From contig NZ_BOPG01000047.1 in NCBI RefSeq assembly GCF_016863635.1, positions 124,001 through 188,000 of the forward strand: 64,000 bases of DNA. The letters are read 5' to 3'. Below, piece by piece: positions 44,359-55,875 of this stretch (its first letter is position 1; each line of letters opens with the position of its first letter). A model generated the notes under the pieces. It was not told where the DNA came from and did not search any database. It worked only from the letters and a program-made list of their open reading frames with translations. This DNA is from Virgisporangium aurantiacum (GTDB lineage Bacteria; Actinomycetota; Actinomycetes; Mycobacteriales; Micromonosporaceae). The position numbers and the translations under genes are program-made.

Positions 44359-44395
44359 GGACGCCCGACGTGCCTGCGTGGTGCGTCGGGCGTCC
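44359..44395 (+). terminator. 12-bp stem-loop after the ABC exporter operon
   Basis: GGACGCCCGACG (44359-44370) and CGTCGGGCGTCC (44384-44395) form a perfect 12-bp stem with a 13-nt loop, 18 nt after the exporter stop, followed by GGTATTCT. It is a likely terminator with a weak T-tract. A TCCACAGTGGA palindrome (44351-44361) overlaps its left edge. Confidence 0.6.
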
Positions 44396-44410
44396 GGTAT
44401 TCTCCGTACC

Positions 44411-45064
44411 GTGCCACGCGTGCGGGTAATCGACACGGGCGAGACCCCGCATCAATCCGACGTGTTCGCGTCCTGGAGCGCGGGCCATAGTGCGTTCCTG
44501 CGCACGATCGTGCTCGAACAGCTCGGTCGTGTCTTCGTTCTGGAGCCGTCGTCCTCACTTCAGATCAACGGGCGACGGTTCGAGGTCGTCTGGGATGGTC
44601 TTGTCGACGAGACCGGCCGGCGGTACCGCCGAGCGGACCATCGCGCGCTGCTGTGCGCAGCCGCGAGTCGCGACGAATCCGCATCGCGCGGGCTGACGGA
44701 CGTCGAACGTGCGGCCGGAGTGCGAGAGGTTCGACAGGTCTCGTCCTGTGCGGACCGCGACGCCCTTCGACCCTTGATCGCCCGGCTTGCGGACCAGGTG
44801 GTCCGCCGTACATCGCGTGTCCTGGCGAAGGGTTCCGGTCATCTGACCCGGCTCAGGATCGCGAGCCACGTCCGGCGGCTGATCAGGAGCGCGATCGCGA
44901 GGCTGCTTCCAATTTGCCGGCAGCAGCGCGTCGAGGAGCAGCCCGAGGCCCTCACACACCAGCACGTTGTCGACCAGTACCGCATCCGTGGGCCCAACCG
45001 TGCCCGGAAGACGACCAGCATGACGCCATTTGCCCTCGTCTTCCGGGAGTTCGCGACTGCCTGA
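44411..45064 (+). CDS. Hypothetical protein, doubtful
   Basis: 217 residues from GTG at 44411 (in-frame GTG at 44357 lies in the terminator hairpin). The first ~90 residues have ordinary third-position G/C bias and read like protein (SDVFASWSAGHSAFLRTIVLEQLGRVFVLE). From about 44680 on, codon bias weakens and Arg becomes very frequent, so the end may be spurious or the reading frame decayed. No family is recognised. An opposing long frame exists but looks worse. It could be an orphan gene in a recently acquired segment. Confidence 0.4.
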   Translation: MPRVRVIDTGETPHQSDVFASWSAGHSAFLRTIVLEQLGRVFVLEPSSSLQINGRRFEVVWDGLVDETGRRYRRADHRALLCAAASRDESASRGLTDVERAAGVREVRQVSSCADRDALRPLIARLADQVVRRTSRVLAKGSGHLTRLRIASHVRRLIRSAIARLLPICRQQRVEEQPEALTHQHVVDQYRIRGPNRARKTTSMTPFALVFREFATA

Positions 45065-45097
45065 CGCTGGACTCCCGCCGTTCATGGGAGCCCAGCC

Positions 45098-45493
45098 GTG
45101 TTTCTCGCCAGCCACGCCCTTGCCTCGGCGGCGGATCAGCGCTTTGACGGATCTGACGTCGCGGCGATCATTCTCGCGTTGGGCATTCTGAGCGCCCTCG
45201 CGGGTATCGCGGCGAACTCGAACGGGGCGACTGTCAGCCAGTCCGCCCTTGCCGGGATCGCTGTGTTCGCCGCGCTGATCGCACTCGTCCGGGCGCACCA
45301 GGAGGCGGACGCTCCGCCAGACCTGTACATCTTGAATGGTCTGATCGGACTGGCGGTCGTCATCGTGGCCGCGATGATCGTTCGAGCGTCGGATCACAAG
45401 CCGTGGCCCGTTGCGTTCCTGGCGGCGGGGGCCAGTTTCTGTGCGGTCGTTATCTCGGCCATGTGCATTGAGGGCATGATCGGTGCGCTGTGA
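45098..45493 (+). CDS. Small four-helix membrane protein
   Basis: 131 residues, GTG start. Four hydrophobic segments (about 20-40, 48-64, 76-95, 101-125) with short charged loops (RAHQEADAPPD between the second and third). There is no catalytic motif and no recognised family. Codon usage is less G/C-biased than in neighbouring genes. It stands alone between a doubtful ORF and the mannanase promoter. Confidence 0.62.
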   Translation: MFLASHALASAADQRFDGSDVAAIILALGILSALAGIAANSNGATVSQSALAGIAVFAALIALVRAHQEADAPPDLYILNGLIGLAVVIVAAMIVRASDHKPWPVAFLAAGASFCAVVISAMCIEGMIGAL

Positions 45494-45528
45494 ACACCGG
45501 GTCGAACGTGGTCGATGCACTTCGATTG

Positions 45529-45580
45529 TTGACATCGACGTGGCCCGATCGTAGGTTCGGTGCCACTTAATCGGTTAAGT
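45529..45580 (+). promoter_or_regulatory. Promoter and LacI-type operator of the mannanase gene
   Basis: -35 TTGACA (45529-45534) matches the consensus and -10 TAGGTT (45552-45557) follows at exactly 17 nt. The operator-like ACTTAATCGGTTAAGT (45565-45580), with 6-bp arms ACTTAA/TTAAGT and a central CG, the core feature of LacI-family sites, begins at the predicted transcription start. Repression relieved by a mannan-derived sugar is the likely logic. The LacI gene is not in the window. Confidence 0.75.
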
Positions 45581-45600
45581 CTCCAGTGTGGGAGGCGGGC

Positions 45601-47583
45601 ATGGCCCGACGGTTCGGTGTGGTAACGGCTCTGCTCGCTCTCGTTGTCGCGGCGGCACCCGCGGCGTCCGCACGCGCTGAGCCGGTTCAGGAAACGCAGG
45701 GCGGCGGCGGGTTTGTCACGCGCGCGGGTAGCGACCTGCGGCTCGACGGCCGCACGTTCCGGTTCGCCGGCTCGAACAACTACTACCTGATGTACAAGTC
45801 GCCGTTGATGGTGGACGACGTGTTCGCCGACGCGCGGGCCGCGAAGTTCAACGTGCTGCGCACCTGGGGCTTCCTCGACATCGGCAACCAGGATGGCACG
45901 AACAGCATCCGCGGCAAGGCCGACGGCGTCTACTTCCAGTACTGGGACGGCACGAAGCCCGCCTACAACGACGGCCCCGACGGCCTCCAGCGGCTCGACT
46001 ACGTGCTCGCGAGCGCCAAGCGGCACGGGATCAAGCTGATCATCCCGTTGACCAACAACTGGAACGACTTCGGCGGCATGGACCAGTACGTGCGCTGGGC
46101 CGGCGGCAGCTACCACGACGACTTCTACACGAACGCCACGATCAAGGGCTGGTACAAGGACTGGATCAGCCACGTGCTCAACCGGGTCAACCCGCTCACC
46201 GGCGTCGCCTACAAGGATGACCCGACGGTGATGGCCTGGGAGCTCGGCAACGAGCCGCGGTGCCTGTCGGCCGGCGCGTACCCGCGCTCGCCCAACTGCA
46301 CCCCGGCGACGCTCACCGCGTGGGCCGACGAGGTCAGCCGCCACATCAAGTCGGTCGACCGCAAGCACCTGGTGGGCGTCGGCGACGAGGGTTTCTTCTG
46401 CGACGACCCGACGAGCCCGGACTGGACCGCGAACTGCGCCGACGGCGTCGACAACCTCGCGCTCACGAGACTGGCCGCCATCGACATCATGTCGTTCCAC
46501 CTCTACCCGGACGGGTGGGGCAAGGACCTGCCGTGGACGCTCGACTGGATCAAGCGGCACATCCGGGAAGCGAACCGCATCGGCAAGCCGTCGCTGCTCG
46601 GCGAGTTCGGCTGGCGCGACAAGGCCACCCGCAACCCCGTCTACAAGCAGTGGACCGACCTGGTCGACGCCGAGGGCGGCGACGGCTGGCTGTACTGGAT
46701 CCTGTCCGGTGTGCAGGACGACGGCACGCCGTACCCGGACTACGACGGGTTCACCGTCTACTGCCCGAGCCCGGTCTGCACCACGCTCACCAACGCCCGC
46801 GACGAACTGCTCGGGCCGCAGCAGTCCCGCCCGCCGGTGGCCGACCACGACGTCAAGGTCACCGAGTTCAACCAGCCGGCCACGCTGACCCCGGCCGCGA
46901 ACGACGTCGCCTACCGGAGCACCGTCAAGGCGTCCACCATCGACCTTGACCCGGCGACGGCCGGGCAGCAGAAGACGAAGAGCACGACCGGCGGCGCGTT
47001 CGCCCTCAACGCCGACGGCACCGTGACCTTCACGCCGACCTCCGGCGTCACGGGTGAGAACAAGGCGACCTACACGATCCGCGACGCGGCGGGGCGGCTG
47101 TCGAACGTGGCCGACCTGATCGTCACCGTGAAGCCGGACCCCGGTGCGGCGGTGGTCATTTCGACCTTCGAGTCCGGGACCGACAACTGGGGGCCGGGAA
47201 GCTGGCTGCCGGACGCCGGAACCGTGGCGCAGACGCAGGACTTCCACCCGCAGGGCGACTACGGTCTCAAGCTGACCGTGACCGCCGACCACTGGTTCGG
47301 ACCGGCGCTCGCGACGCCGCTCGACCTCACCGGCAAGCAGTTCGTGCGGTTCGAACTGCACACCGGCGCGACCGGTACGTCGGTGTCGCTCGCGGTGCAG
47401 ACCGGCGCCGACTACACCTGGTGCCAGAGCCCGTTCCCGTGGATCAACGCCGGCACCACGACGACCGTCTCGTTCGACCTGCTGACCGAGATGTCGTGCG
47501 CGCCGAACCTCGCCGACGTGAAGGCGCTGTACCTGTTCTTCAACGCGGGCACGCACGACCTCGACAACGTGCGGGCCGAGTAG
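45601..47583 (+). CDS. Secreted GH5 mannan endo-1,4-beta-mannosidase-like enzyme
   Basis: 660 residues from ATG at 45601 (GGGAGG upstream). Sec signal peptide, cleavage near ASARAEP. The GH5 catalytic domain (about 35-400) has acid/base Glu in WELGNEPR near 216 and nucleophile Glu in LLGEFGWRDK near 334; SNNYYLMYK and WGFLDIGNQDG are typical of GH5_7 mannanases. A cadherin/Ig-like linker domain (about 415-515, NADGTVTFTPTSGVTG) and a C-terminal beta-jelly-roll module (about 520-660, FESGTDNWGPGSW) like carbohydrate-binding modules follow. It hydrolyses plant mannans outside the cell. Confidence 0.92.
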   Translation: MARRFGVVTALLALVVAAAPAASARAEPVQETQGGGGFVTRAGSDLRLDGRTFRFAGSNNYYLMYKSPLMVDDVFADARAAKFNVLRTWGFLDIGNQDGTNSIRGKADGVYFQYWDGTKPAYNDGPDGLQRLDYVLASAKRHGIKLIIPLTNNWNDFGGMDQYVRWAGGSYHDDFYTNATIKGWYKDWISHVLNRVNPLTGVAYKDDPTVMAWELGNEPRCLSAGAYPRSPNCTPATLTAWADEVSRHIKSVDRKHLVGVGDEGFFCDDPTSPDWTANCADGVDNLALTRLAAIDIMSFHLYPDGWGKDLPWTLDWIKRHIREANRIGKPSLLGEFGWRDKATRNPVYKQWTDLVDAEGGDGWLYWILSGVQDDGTPYPDYDGFTVYCPSPVCTTLTNARDELLGPQQSRPPVADHDVKVTEFNQPATLTPAANDVAYRSTVKASTIDLDPATAGQQKTKSTTGGAFALNADGTVTFTPTSGVTGENKATYTIRDAAGRLSNVADLIVTVKPDPGAAVVISTFESGTDNWGPGSWLPDAGTVAQTQDFHPQGDYGLKLTVTADHWFGPALATPLDLTGKQFVRFELHTGATGTSVSLAVQTGADYTWCQSPFPWINAGTTTTVSFDLLTEMSCAPNLADVKALYLFFNAGTHDLDNVRAE

Positions 47584-47631
47584 GTCACGAGCGAATAAGT
47601 CACAAAGATAGGGGACCCGGCGGAGCCCGCC

Positions 47632-47645
47632 TTAACATGCGTTAA
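47632..47645 (+). promoter_or_regulatory. Operator-like palindrome and -10 element at the mutA start
   Basis: TTAAC-ATGC-GTTAA runs up to the A of the mutA ATG. TAACAT (47633-47638) is a good -10 match placed 6 nt before that A, and no Shine-Dalgarno is visible, so mutA mRNA may be leaderless. The palindrome would let a regulator block the start site directly. It shares the GTTAA core with the sites before the thiolase gene. Confidence 0.5.
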
Positions 47646-49296
47646 TGACGGAGGAGTGGCAGAAGCTGGTGCTCGGTGTCCTGCGCAAGTCGGGCGCCGC
47701 CACCGAGGACACCACCCCCGCCCAGGCGGTGGAGCTGTTGACCACCACGGGGTACGACGGAGTTCCGCTCAAACCGCTCTACACGGCGGCCGACTCCGAC
47801 ACGCTTCCGCGGGTCATGGGGCGGACGGCGAACGGCTGGGACATCCGGCAGCGGCACGCCGACCCGGATCCCCGGGCCACCGCCGAGGCGGCCCGCGCCG
47901 ACCTGGAGAACGGCGCCACGTCGCTGTGGCTCGTGGTCGGTGCGGACGGGGTGCCGGTCGACGGCCTCGCGGCCGCGCTCGACGGCGTCCACCTCGATCT
48001 GGCCGGGGTCACCCTCGACGCCGGCGCCGACGCGGCCGCCGCGGCCGAGGCGTTTCTGGCCGCCGGCGGCTCGTCGGGCAACCTGGGGTTCGATCCGCTC
48101 GCGGGCGCCGGCGATCTCCAGACCGCGGCGGCGTTCGCGCGGCAAGCGGCGGACCGTGCGGCGTTGCGGGCCATGGTCGTGGACGCGACGCGGTACCACG
48201 ACGCCGGTGGCAGCGACGCCGAGGAACTGGCCTGTTCGCTGGCCACCGGCGTGGCGTACCTGCGCGCGCTCACCGACGCCGGGTTGAGCGTCGACGAGGC
48301 GCTGGCGCAGGTGGAGTTCCGCTACGCGGCCACCGCCGACCAGTTCGCCACGATCGCGAAACTGCGCGCGGCGCGGCTGTTGTGGGCGCGGGTCGCGCGG
48401 GCGTGCGGTGCCGACCGCGCGACGCAGGCCCAGCACGCGGTGACCTCAGCCGCGATGATGGCCGGCCGCGATCCGTGGGTGAACATGCTGCGGACCACGC
48501 TCGCCTGTTTCGCCGCCGGGGTCGGCGGCGCCGACGCGGTCACCGTGCTGCCGTTCGACCACCGGCTCGGCCTGCCCGACGGGTTCGCGCGGCGGATCGC
48601 GCGCAACACCCACTCGCTGCTGATCGACGAGTCGAGCGTGGCCCGGGTGGCCGACCCGGCCGGCGGTTCCTGGTACGTCGAGCGCCGCACCGCCGACCTG
48701 GCCCGGGCGGCGTGGGCGTGGTTCACCGAGATCGAGGGCGCCGGGGGGATGGCGGCGGCGCTCTCGTCGGGCCTGGTCGCGGAGCGGCTCCGGGCCACCT
48801 GGGACGCTCGCGCGGCGAACCTGGCGCACCGGCGCGATCCGCTCACCGGGGTGAGCGAGTTTCCTTTCCTGGACGAGAAGCTGCCCCGGCGGCGGCCGGC
48901 GCCGCAGCGCGACATGCACTACTACAGCGAGGCGTTCGAGCGGTTGCGCGACCGGGCCGACGCCCTGTCGCGGCGACCGACCGTGTACCTCGCCACGCTC
49001 GGACCGCCCGCCGCGCACACCGCGCGGGTCGGGTTCGCCACGAACCTGTTCGCGGCCGGCGGCGTCGCGGTGACCGCCGGGCCGGTGGAGGGGTTCGCGT
49101 CGAGCGGCCTGTCGACCGCGTGCCTGTGCGGCAGCGACCGGTCGTACGCGGAGGAGGCGTCGGGCGCGGCGCTCACGCTGGCCAGCGGGGGAGCCCGGCA
49201 GGTGTGGCTGGCCGGAAAGCCCGGTGAATACGACGGGGTGACGGGGTACCTGTACAACGGCTGCGACGCGGTGGGCGTCCTCGAAGAGGTTCTCTC

Positions 49297-49300
<4 letters not shown>
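47645..49300 (+). CDS. mutA: Methylmalonyl-CoA mutase small subunit
   Basis: 551 residues. It follows the methylmalonyl-CoA mutase barrel throughout (YDGVPLKPLYTAAD, WDIRQRHADPD, NLGFDPLAGAG, VEFRYAATADQFATIAKLRAARLLWARVA, DPAGGSWYVERRTADLARAAWAWF). Its C-terminal domain lacks the cobalamin-binding DxHxxG motif, as expected for the non-catalytic MutA subunit. It pairs with MutB to convert methylmalonyl-CoA to succinyl-CoA. First gene of the mutA-mutB-meaB operon. Confidence 0.95.
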
Positions 49301-51427
<2,127 letters not shown>

Positions 51428-51438
<11 letters not shown>

Positions 51439-52453
51439 TTACGTTGCCGGCGTGCGCGCCGGCAACCGGGCGTGGATCGCGCGGGCGATCACGCTCGTGG
51501 AGTCGACCCGGGCCGACCACCGATCGCTGGCGCAACGGCTGCTGGTGGAGCTGACGCCGGCCAGCGGCGACTCGCGGCGGGTCGGCATCACCGGCGTCCC
51601 GGGCGTGGGGAAGTCGACGTTCATCGACGCGCTGGGGTCGTCGCTGACGGCGGCCGGGCACCGGGTGGCGGTGCTGGCGGTGGATCCCTCGTCGACCCGT
51701 ACCCGGGGGAGCATCCTCGGCGACAAGACCCGGATGGCGCGGCTGGCCGTCGACGACAACGCGTTCGTGCGGCCGTCGCCGACCCGCGGCACCCTGGGCG
51801 GCGTGGCGACGGCGACCCGCGAGGCGATCGTCGTGGTCGAGGCCGCCGGCTACGACACCATCCTGGTCGAGACCGTCGGGGTCGGACAGAGCGAGACCGC
51901 GGTGGCGGAGATGGTGGACTCGTTCCTGCTGCTGACGTTGGCCCGCACCGGCGACCAGTTGCAGGGGATCAAGAAGGGCGTGCTCGAACTCGCCGACGTG
52001 ATCGCGGTGAACAAGGCCGACGGCCCCCACCTGGTGGACGCGAAGCGGGCGGCCCGGGAACTCGCGGGCGCGTTGCGTCTCATGGGCACGCCCGCGCCCG
52101 TGGTGACGTGCAGTGCCCTGGAGGAGACGGGTCTGGACGACCTGTGGGCGCAGATTCTCAAGCACCAGGACGCGCTGCGCGACAGCGGCGAGTTCCAGAC
52201 CCGACGCCGGCAGCAGCAGGTGGGCTGGATGTGGGCGACGGTGCGCGGGGCGGTGCTGGAGCGCCTGCGCACCCACCCCGCGGTGACGGCGCTCGCGCCG
52301 TCCGTCGAGAAGGAGGTTCTCGACGGGACGCTCACGCCGTCACTCGCCGCGGCAAAACTCCTGGACGCGTTCAGCTCAGAAGTCGTCGTCGAAACTCACG
52401 CTGCCGGTGACGCCGACCTGGTACGCGGAGACCCGCCGCTCGAAGAAGTTTGA
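51428..52453 (+). CDS. meaB: MeaB/ArgK-type G-protein chaperone of methylmalonyl-CoA mutase
   Basis: 341 residues; starts 11 nt inside mutB. P-loop GVPGVGKSTF near 58, DPSSTRTRGSILGDKTRM near 98, ETVGVGQSE (switch/G3 region) near 155 and NKADG (G4) near 197 are the MeaB signatures. It gates adenosylcobalamin loading and protects the mutase from inactivation. The last 78 nt overlap nrdB on the other strand, so the C-terminal ~25 residues are encoded antisense to the nrdB 3' end. Confidence 0.94.
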
Positions 52454-53374
52454 CAGCTCCTGCACGTCCTGCAGGTCCATGAACGGCAACGGGTTCGAGC
52501 TCCCGTAGACCGGTGGCAGGTCGAGCTGGGCCAGCCGCCGGTCGGCGACGTGCTCCAGGTAGGTGCGCATGTCCTTCGTGGACAGTCCCGGAACGCCCTG
52601 CCCGAGCAGGTCCTCCGCGAACTGCGCCTCGCACTCCACGGCGTCCTTCAGCATCTCGGTGACCTTCCGCGCGAGCTCGTCGTCGAAGAGGTCGGGCTCC
52701 TCGCGCCGGACGGTGTCGACCACGTCGAACGCGAACGCCATGTGCATCGACTCGTCGCGGAACACCCAGTTGGTGCCGCTGGCGAGCCCGTGCAGCAGCC
52801 CGCGCGAGCGCAGGAAGTACACGTACGCGAAGGCGCCGTAGAAGAACAGCCCCTCGATGCAGGCGGCGAAGCAGATCAGGTTGAGCAGGAACGCCTTGCG
52901 GTCGTCTCTCGTCGTCAGCTCGCGCAGCTCGAAGACCGAGTCGATCCACCGGAAGCAGAAGTCGGCCTTGCGTTTGATCGAGGGGATGCTCTCGATCGCG
53001 ACGAACGCCTCGTACCGCTCGTTCTCGTCGGGCACGTAGGTGTCGAGCAGGTTCAGGTAGAACTGGACGTGCACCGCCTCCTCGAACAGCTGGCGGCTCA
53101 GGTACAGCCGGCCCTCCGGCGAGTTGATGTGCTGGTACAGGTTCAGCACCAGGTTGTTCGCCACGATCGTGTCGCCGGTGGCGAAGAACGCGACCAGCCG
53201 GCTCACCAGGTGGCGCTCGGCGGGTGAGAGGCGGTGCAGGTCGGCGAGGTCGGTGTGCAGGTCGACCTCCTCGACGGTCCAGGTGTTGCGGATCGCGTCC
53301 TTGAACCGGTCGAAGAACTCGGGGTACTTCATCGGCCGCAGGGTCAGGTCCAGGCCGGGGTCGAGAAGAGACAT
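52376..53374 (-). CDS. nrdB: Class Ia ribonucleotide reductase, beta subunit
   Basis: 332 residues. Metal ligands appear in RQLFEEAVHVQFY (Glu, Glu, His) and FRDESMHMAF (Glu, His), with the upstream ATGDTIVANN helix. Residue spacing matches actinobacterial NrdB. It houses the dimetal-tyrosyl radical cofactor that generates the thiyl radical in NrdA. ATG at 53374 shares one base with the nrdA stop (TAATG), so the genes are coupled. No nrdS-type or nrdI/nrdH gene follows; the next feature is the convergent meaB. Confidence 0.95.
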   Translation of the reverse strand: MSLLDPGLDLTLRPMKYPEFFDRFKDAIRNTWTVEEVDLHTDLADLHRLSPAERHLVSRLVAFFATGDTIVANNLVLNLYQHINSPEGRLYLSRQLFEEAVHVQFYLNLLDTYVPDENERYEAFVAIESIPSIKRKADFCFRWIDSVFELRELTTRDDRKAFLLNLICFAACIEGLFFYGAFAYVYFLRSRGLLHGLASGTNWVFRDESMHMAFAFDVVDTVRREEPDLFDDELARKVTEMLKDAVECEAQFAEDLLGQGVPGLSTKDMRTYLEHVADRRLAQLDLPPVYGSSNPLPFMDLQDVQELSNFFERRVSAYQVGVTGSVSFDDDF

Positions 53375-55728
53375 TATTGGCAGGCCTCGCAGGCTTCGGG
53401 GTTCTCCAGGGAACAGGCGATGACTTCCTCGGTGGGACGCACGATGTCCACTGTGGACTGCTGGATCCGCGTCGCCGGGCGCGACCGCAGGTAGTACGTG
53501 GTCTTGAGGCCGGCCTTCCAGGCGTACAGGTACATCGACGAGAGCTTGCCGATGGTCGGCGACGCCAGGAACAGGTTGAGCGACTGGCTCTGGTCGATGT
53601 ACCGGCCACGGGCGGCGGCCAGGTCGATCAGCGCCCGTTGCGGCAGCTCCCACGCCGTCCGGAACAGTTCCCGCACCTCGGCCGGGAGTTCGGCGATGCC
53701 CTGCACCGAGCCCTCGGCCCGCTTGATCTCGGCGCGGATCCGGTCGGTCCACAGGCCGCGTGCCTTCAACTCGGTCACCAGCGCGGTGTTGACCTGAAGG
53801 AACTCGCCGCTCAGCGTCTCGCGCTTGAACAGGTTCGACACCTGCGGCTCGATGCACTCGTAGCAGCCCGCGATCGACGCGATCGTGGCGGTGGGTGCGA
53901 TCGCGACGAGCAGCGAGTTGCGCAGCCCGTGCTCCTTCACCGTGGCGCGGAGCGCTGCCCACCGGTCCCCGTGGGTTTCGACGCCCCACAGGTCGGGCTG
54001 CAGATCGCCGTTCGCCGCGCGGGTTTCCGCGTACGCCGGGTGCGGGCCGTGCGCCCGGGCCAGCTCCGCCGAGGTCTCCAGTGCGGTGAGGTAGATCTCC
54101 TCCGCGATCCGGGTCGACAGGGTCTTCGCCTCCGGCGAGTCGAACGGCAGGCGGAGCGCGAAGAACACGTCCTGCAGCCCCATGACACCGAGCCCGACCG
54201 GGCGCCACCGCGGGTTGCTCCGGGCGGTTTCCGCGCTCGGGTAGTAGTTGATGTCGATGACGCGGTCGAGGAACGTGATCGCGGTGCGTACCGTGGTGCG
54301 CAGCGCGGTCCAATCGACGTTTTTATCCTTTGTGACGTGCGCGGCGAGGTTCACCGAACCCAGATTGCACACCGCGGTCTCCGTGTCGCTGGAGACCTCG
54401 ATGATCTCGGTGCAGAGGTTCGAGAGGTGGACGGTCTCCCCGCCCGGTGTCTGGTTGCACAGCGCGTTCGACCGGTCCTTGAACGTCATCCAGCCGTTGC
54501 CGGTCTGCGCGAGCGTGCGCATCATGCGGCCGTAGAGGTCGCGGGCCTTGACCTGCTTCGTGAATCGTCCCTGGCGTTCGGCCTCGCGGTACGTCGCGTC
54601 GAACTCCTCGCCCCAGAGGTCCGGTAGTTCCGGTACCTGGTCGGGGTCGAACAGCGACCACAGCTCGTCGGCCTCGACCCGGCGCATGAACTCGTCCGGG
54701 ACCCAGTTGGCCAGGTTGAGGTTGTGCGTGCGGCGGGCCTCCTCGCCGGTGTTGTCGCGCAGTTCGAGGAACTCCTCGATGTCCGGGTGCCACGGTTCGA
54801 GGTAGACGCACGCCGCACCCTTGCGGCGGCCGCCCTGGTTCACCGCGGCGACGCTGGAGTCGAGCGTGCGCAACCACGGCACGATCCCGTTCGAGGTGCC
54901 GTTCGTGCCCCGGATCAGCGCTCCCCGCGAGCGGACCCGCGACCACGAGATGCCGATGCCGCCGGCGAACTTCGACAGCTTCGCCACCTGGGCGTAGCGG
55001 TCGTAGATGGAGTCGAGTTCGTCCCTGGGGGAGTCGACCAGGAAGCAGCTCGACATCTGGGTGTGCCGGGTGCCGGAGTTGAACAGCGTCGGGGAACTGG
55101 GCAGGTACCGCAGGCTCGCCATGAGCCGGTAGAAGGCGATCGCCTCCTGCGGCGTGTGCGACAGTCCACATGCGACCCTGAGCAGCCAGTACCGGGGCGT
55201 CTCGACGACGAACCTGGTCTGCGGGTGCCGCAACAGGTACCGGTCGTAGACGGTCCGGAGGCCGAAGTACTCGAACTCCGTCGTCCCCTTGCTCGTCGCG
55301 TCGTCGAGCTTGCGGGCGTTCGCCTTGACGAAGGCCGCGGTCTCGTCGCCGACCAGGCCCACCGCGTGGCCGCGCGCGATCGACTGGCTGAAGCTGGCGA
55401 TACCCTGGCCGCGCACCTCCTTGTCGATGTAGTTGGCCAGCAGGCGAGCGGCGAGGCGGGAGTACTGGGGCTCCTCGCCGATCATCGCGGCGGCGGTCTG
55501 GATGCTCAGCCGGTCGAGCTCGGCGGTGGTCGCGCCGTCGTAGAGCCCGCTGATCGTCTTGGTCGCGACGCGCATTGGATCCACGTCGGTGAGATCGCCC
55601 ACACACCGCTCGACGGCGCGCACGATCTTGTTGACGTCGACCGGCTCGGCGTCACCGTTGCGCTTGCGTACGTGCATGGTGGTGCGCTGTTTGGGAGTCT
55701 GGGGTGGCGCGGTCTCGATGACCGTCAT
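53374..55728 (-). CDS. nrdA: Class Ia ribonucleotide reductase, alpha subunit
   Basis: 784 residues. An N-terminal ATP-cone (about 18-105, VRKRNGDAEPVDVNKIVRAV) provides dATP feedback inhibition. The catalytic core has QMSSCFLVD, SNLCTEIIEVS with the NxCxE active-site triad, and AVCNLGSVNLAAHV. The C-terminus ends in CEACQ, the redox-active cysteine pair re-reduced by thioredoxin. It reduces ribonucleoside diphosphates. Expression is predicted to be controlled by NrdR and by the cobalamin riboswitch in its 5' leader. It contains one TCCACWGTGGA copy at 53447. Confidence 0.97.
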   Translation of the reverse strand: MTVIETAPPQTPKQRTTMHVRKRNGDAEPVDVNKIVRAVERCVGDLTDVDPMRVATKTISGLYDGATTAELDRLSIQTAAAMIGEEPQYSRLAARLLANYIDKEVRGQGIASFSQSIARGHAVGLVGDETAAFVKANARKLDDATSKGTTEFEYFGLRTVYDRYLLRHPQTRFVVETPRYWLLRVACGLSHTPQEAIAFYRLMASLRYLPSSPTLFNSGTRHTQMSSCFLVDSPRDELDSIYDRYAQVAKLSKFAGGIGISWSRVRSRGALIRGTNGTSNGIVPWLRTLDSSVAAVNQGGRRKGAACVYLEPWHPDIEEFLELRDNTGEEARRTHNLNLANWVPDEFMRRVEADELWSLFDPDQVPELPDLWGEEFDATYREAERQGRFTKQVKARDLYGRMMRTLAQTGNGWMTFKDRSNALCNQTPGGETVHLSNLCTEIIEVSSDTETAVCNLGSVNLAAHVTKDKNVDWTALRTTVRTAITFLDRVIDINYYPSAETARSNPRWRPVGLGVMGLQDVFFALRLPFDSPEAKTLSTRIAEEIYLTALETSAELARAHGPHPAYAETRAANGDLQPDLWGVETHGDRWAALRATVKEHGLRNSLLVAIAPTATIASIAGCYECIEPQVSNLFKRETLSGEFLQVNTALVTELKARGLWTDRIRAEIKRAEGSVQGIAELPAEVRELFRTAWELPQRALIDLAAARGRYIDQSQSLNLFLASPTIGKLSSMYLYAWKAGLKTTYYLRSRPATRIQQSTVDIVRPTEEVIACSLENPEACEACQ

Positions 55729-55848
55729 GTCGGGTGGTCTCCTCGCTGCTGGCCTCTGTTACCGGCCTCGAAACGCGCGGAGACGCCACGGAACCCAGTG
55801 GAGGTGGGCACCGTTCGATGGCGTCGGCCGTCCCGCGCGGCCTCGGAC

Positions 55849-55875
55849 CGCCGCACACGGTGGTCGTGTGCGGCG
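55849..55875 (-). promoter_or_regulatory. Leader hairpin between riboswitch and nrdA (expression platform)
   Basis: A perfect 11-bp stem (arms at 55849-55859 and 55865-55875, arm sequence CGTGTGCGGCG on the plus strand right side) with a 5-nt loop lies just 3' of the cobalamin aptamer, whose last bases it overlaps. It could be the terminator or anti-structure through which B12 binding stops expression. No T-run follows. Confidence 0.6.

Noticed and set aside
44555..45535. 326-codon minus-strand frame opposite the doubtful ORF
   Set aside because: Overlaps the mannanase promoter and the four-helix membrane gene; composition rich in Arg/Asp/Gln with no family resemblance. Neither strand is strong, so the plus ORF is given only low confidence.
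45394..47556. 720-codon minus-strand frame over the mannanase
   Set aside because: Shadow frame; the plus strand has signal peptide, GH5 catalytic motifs and a consensus promoter.
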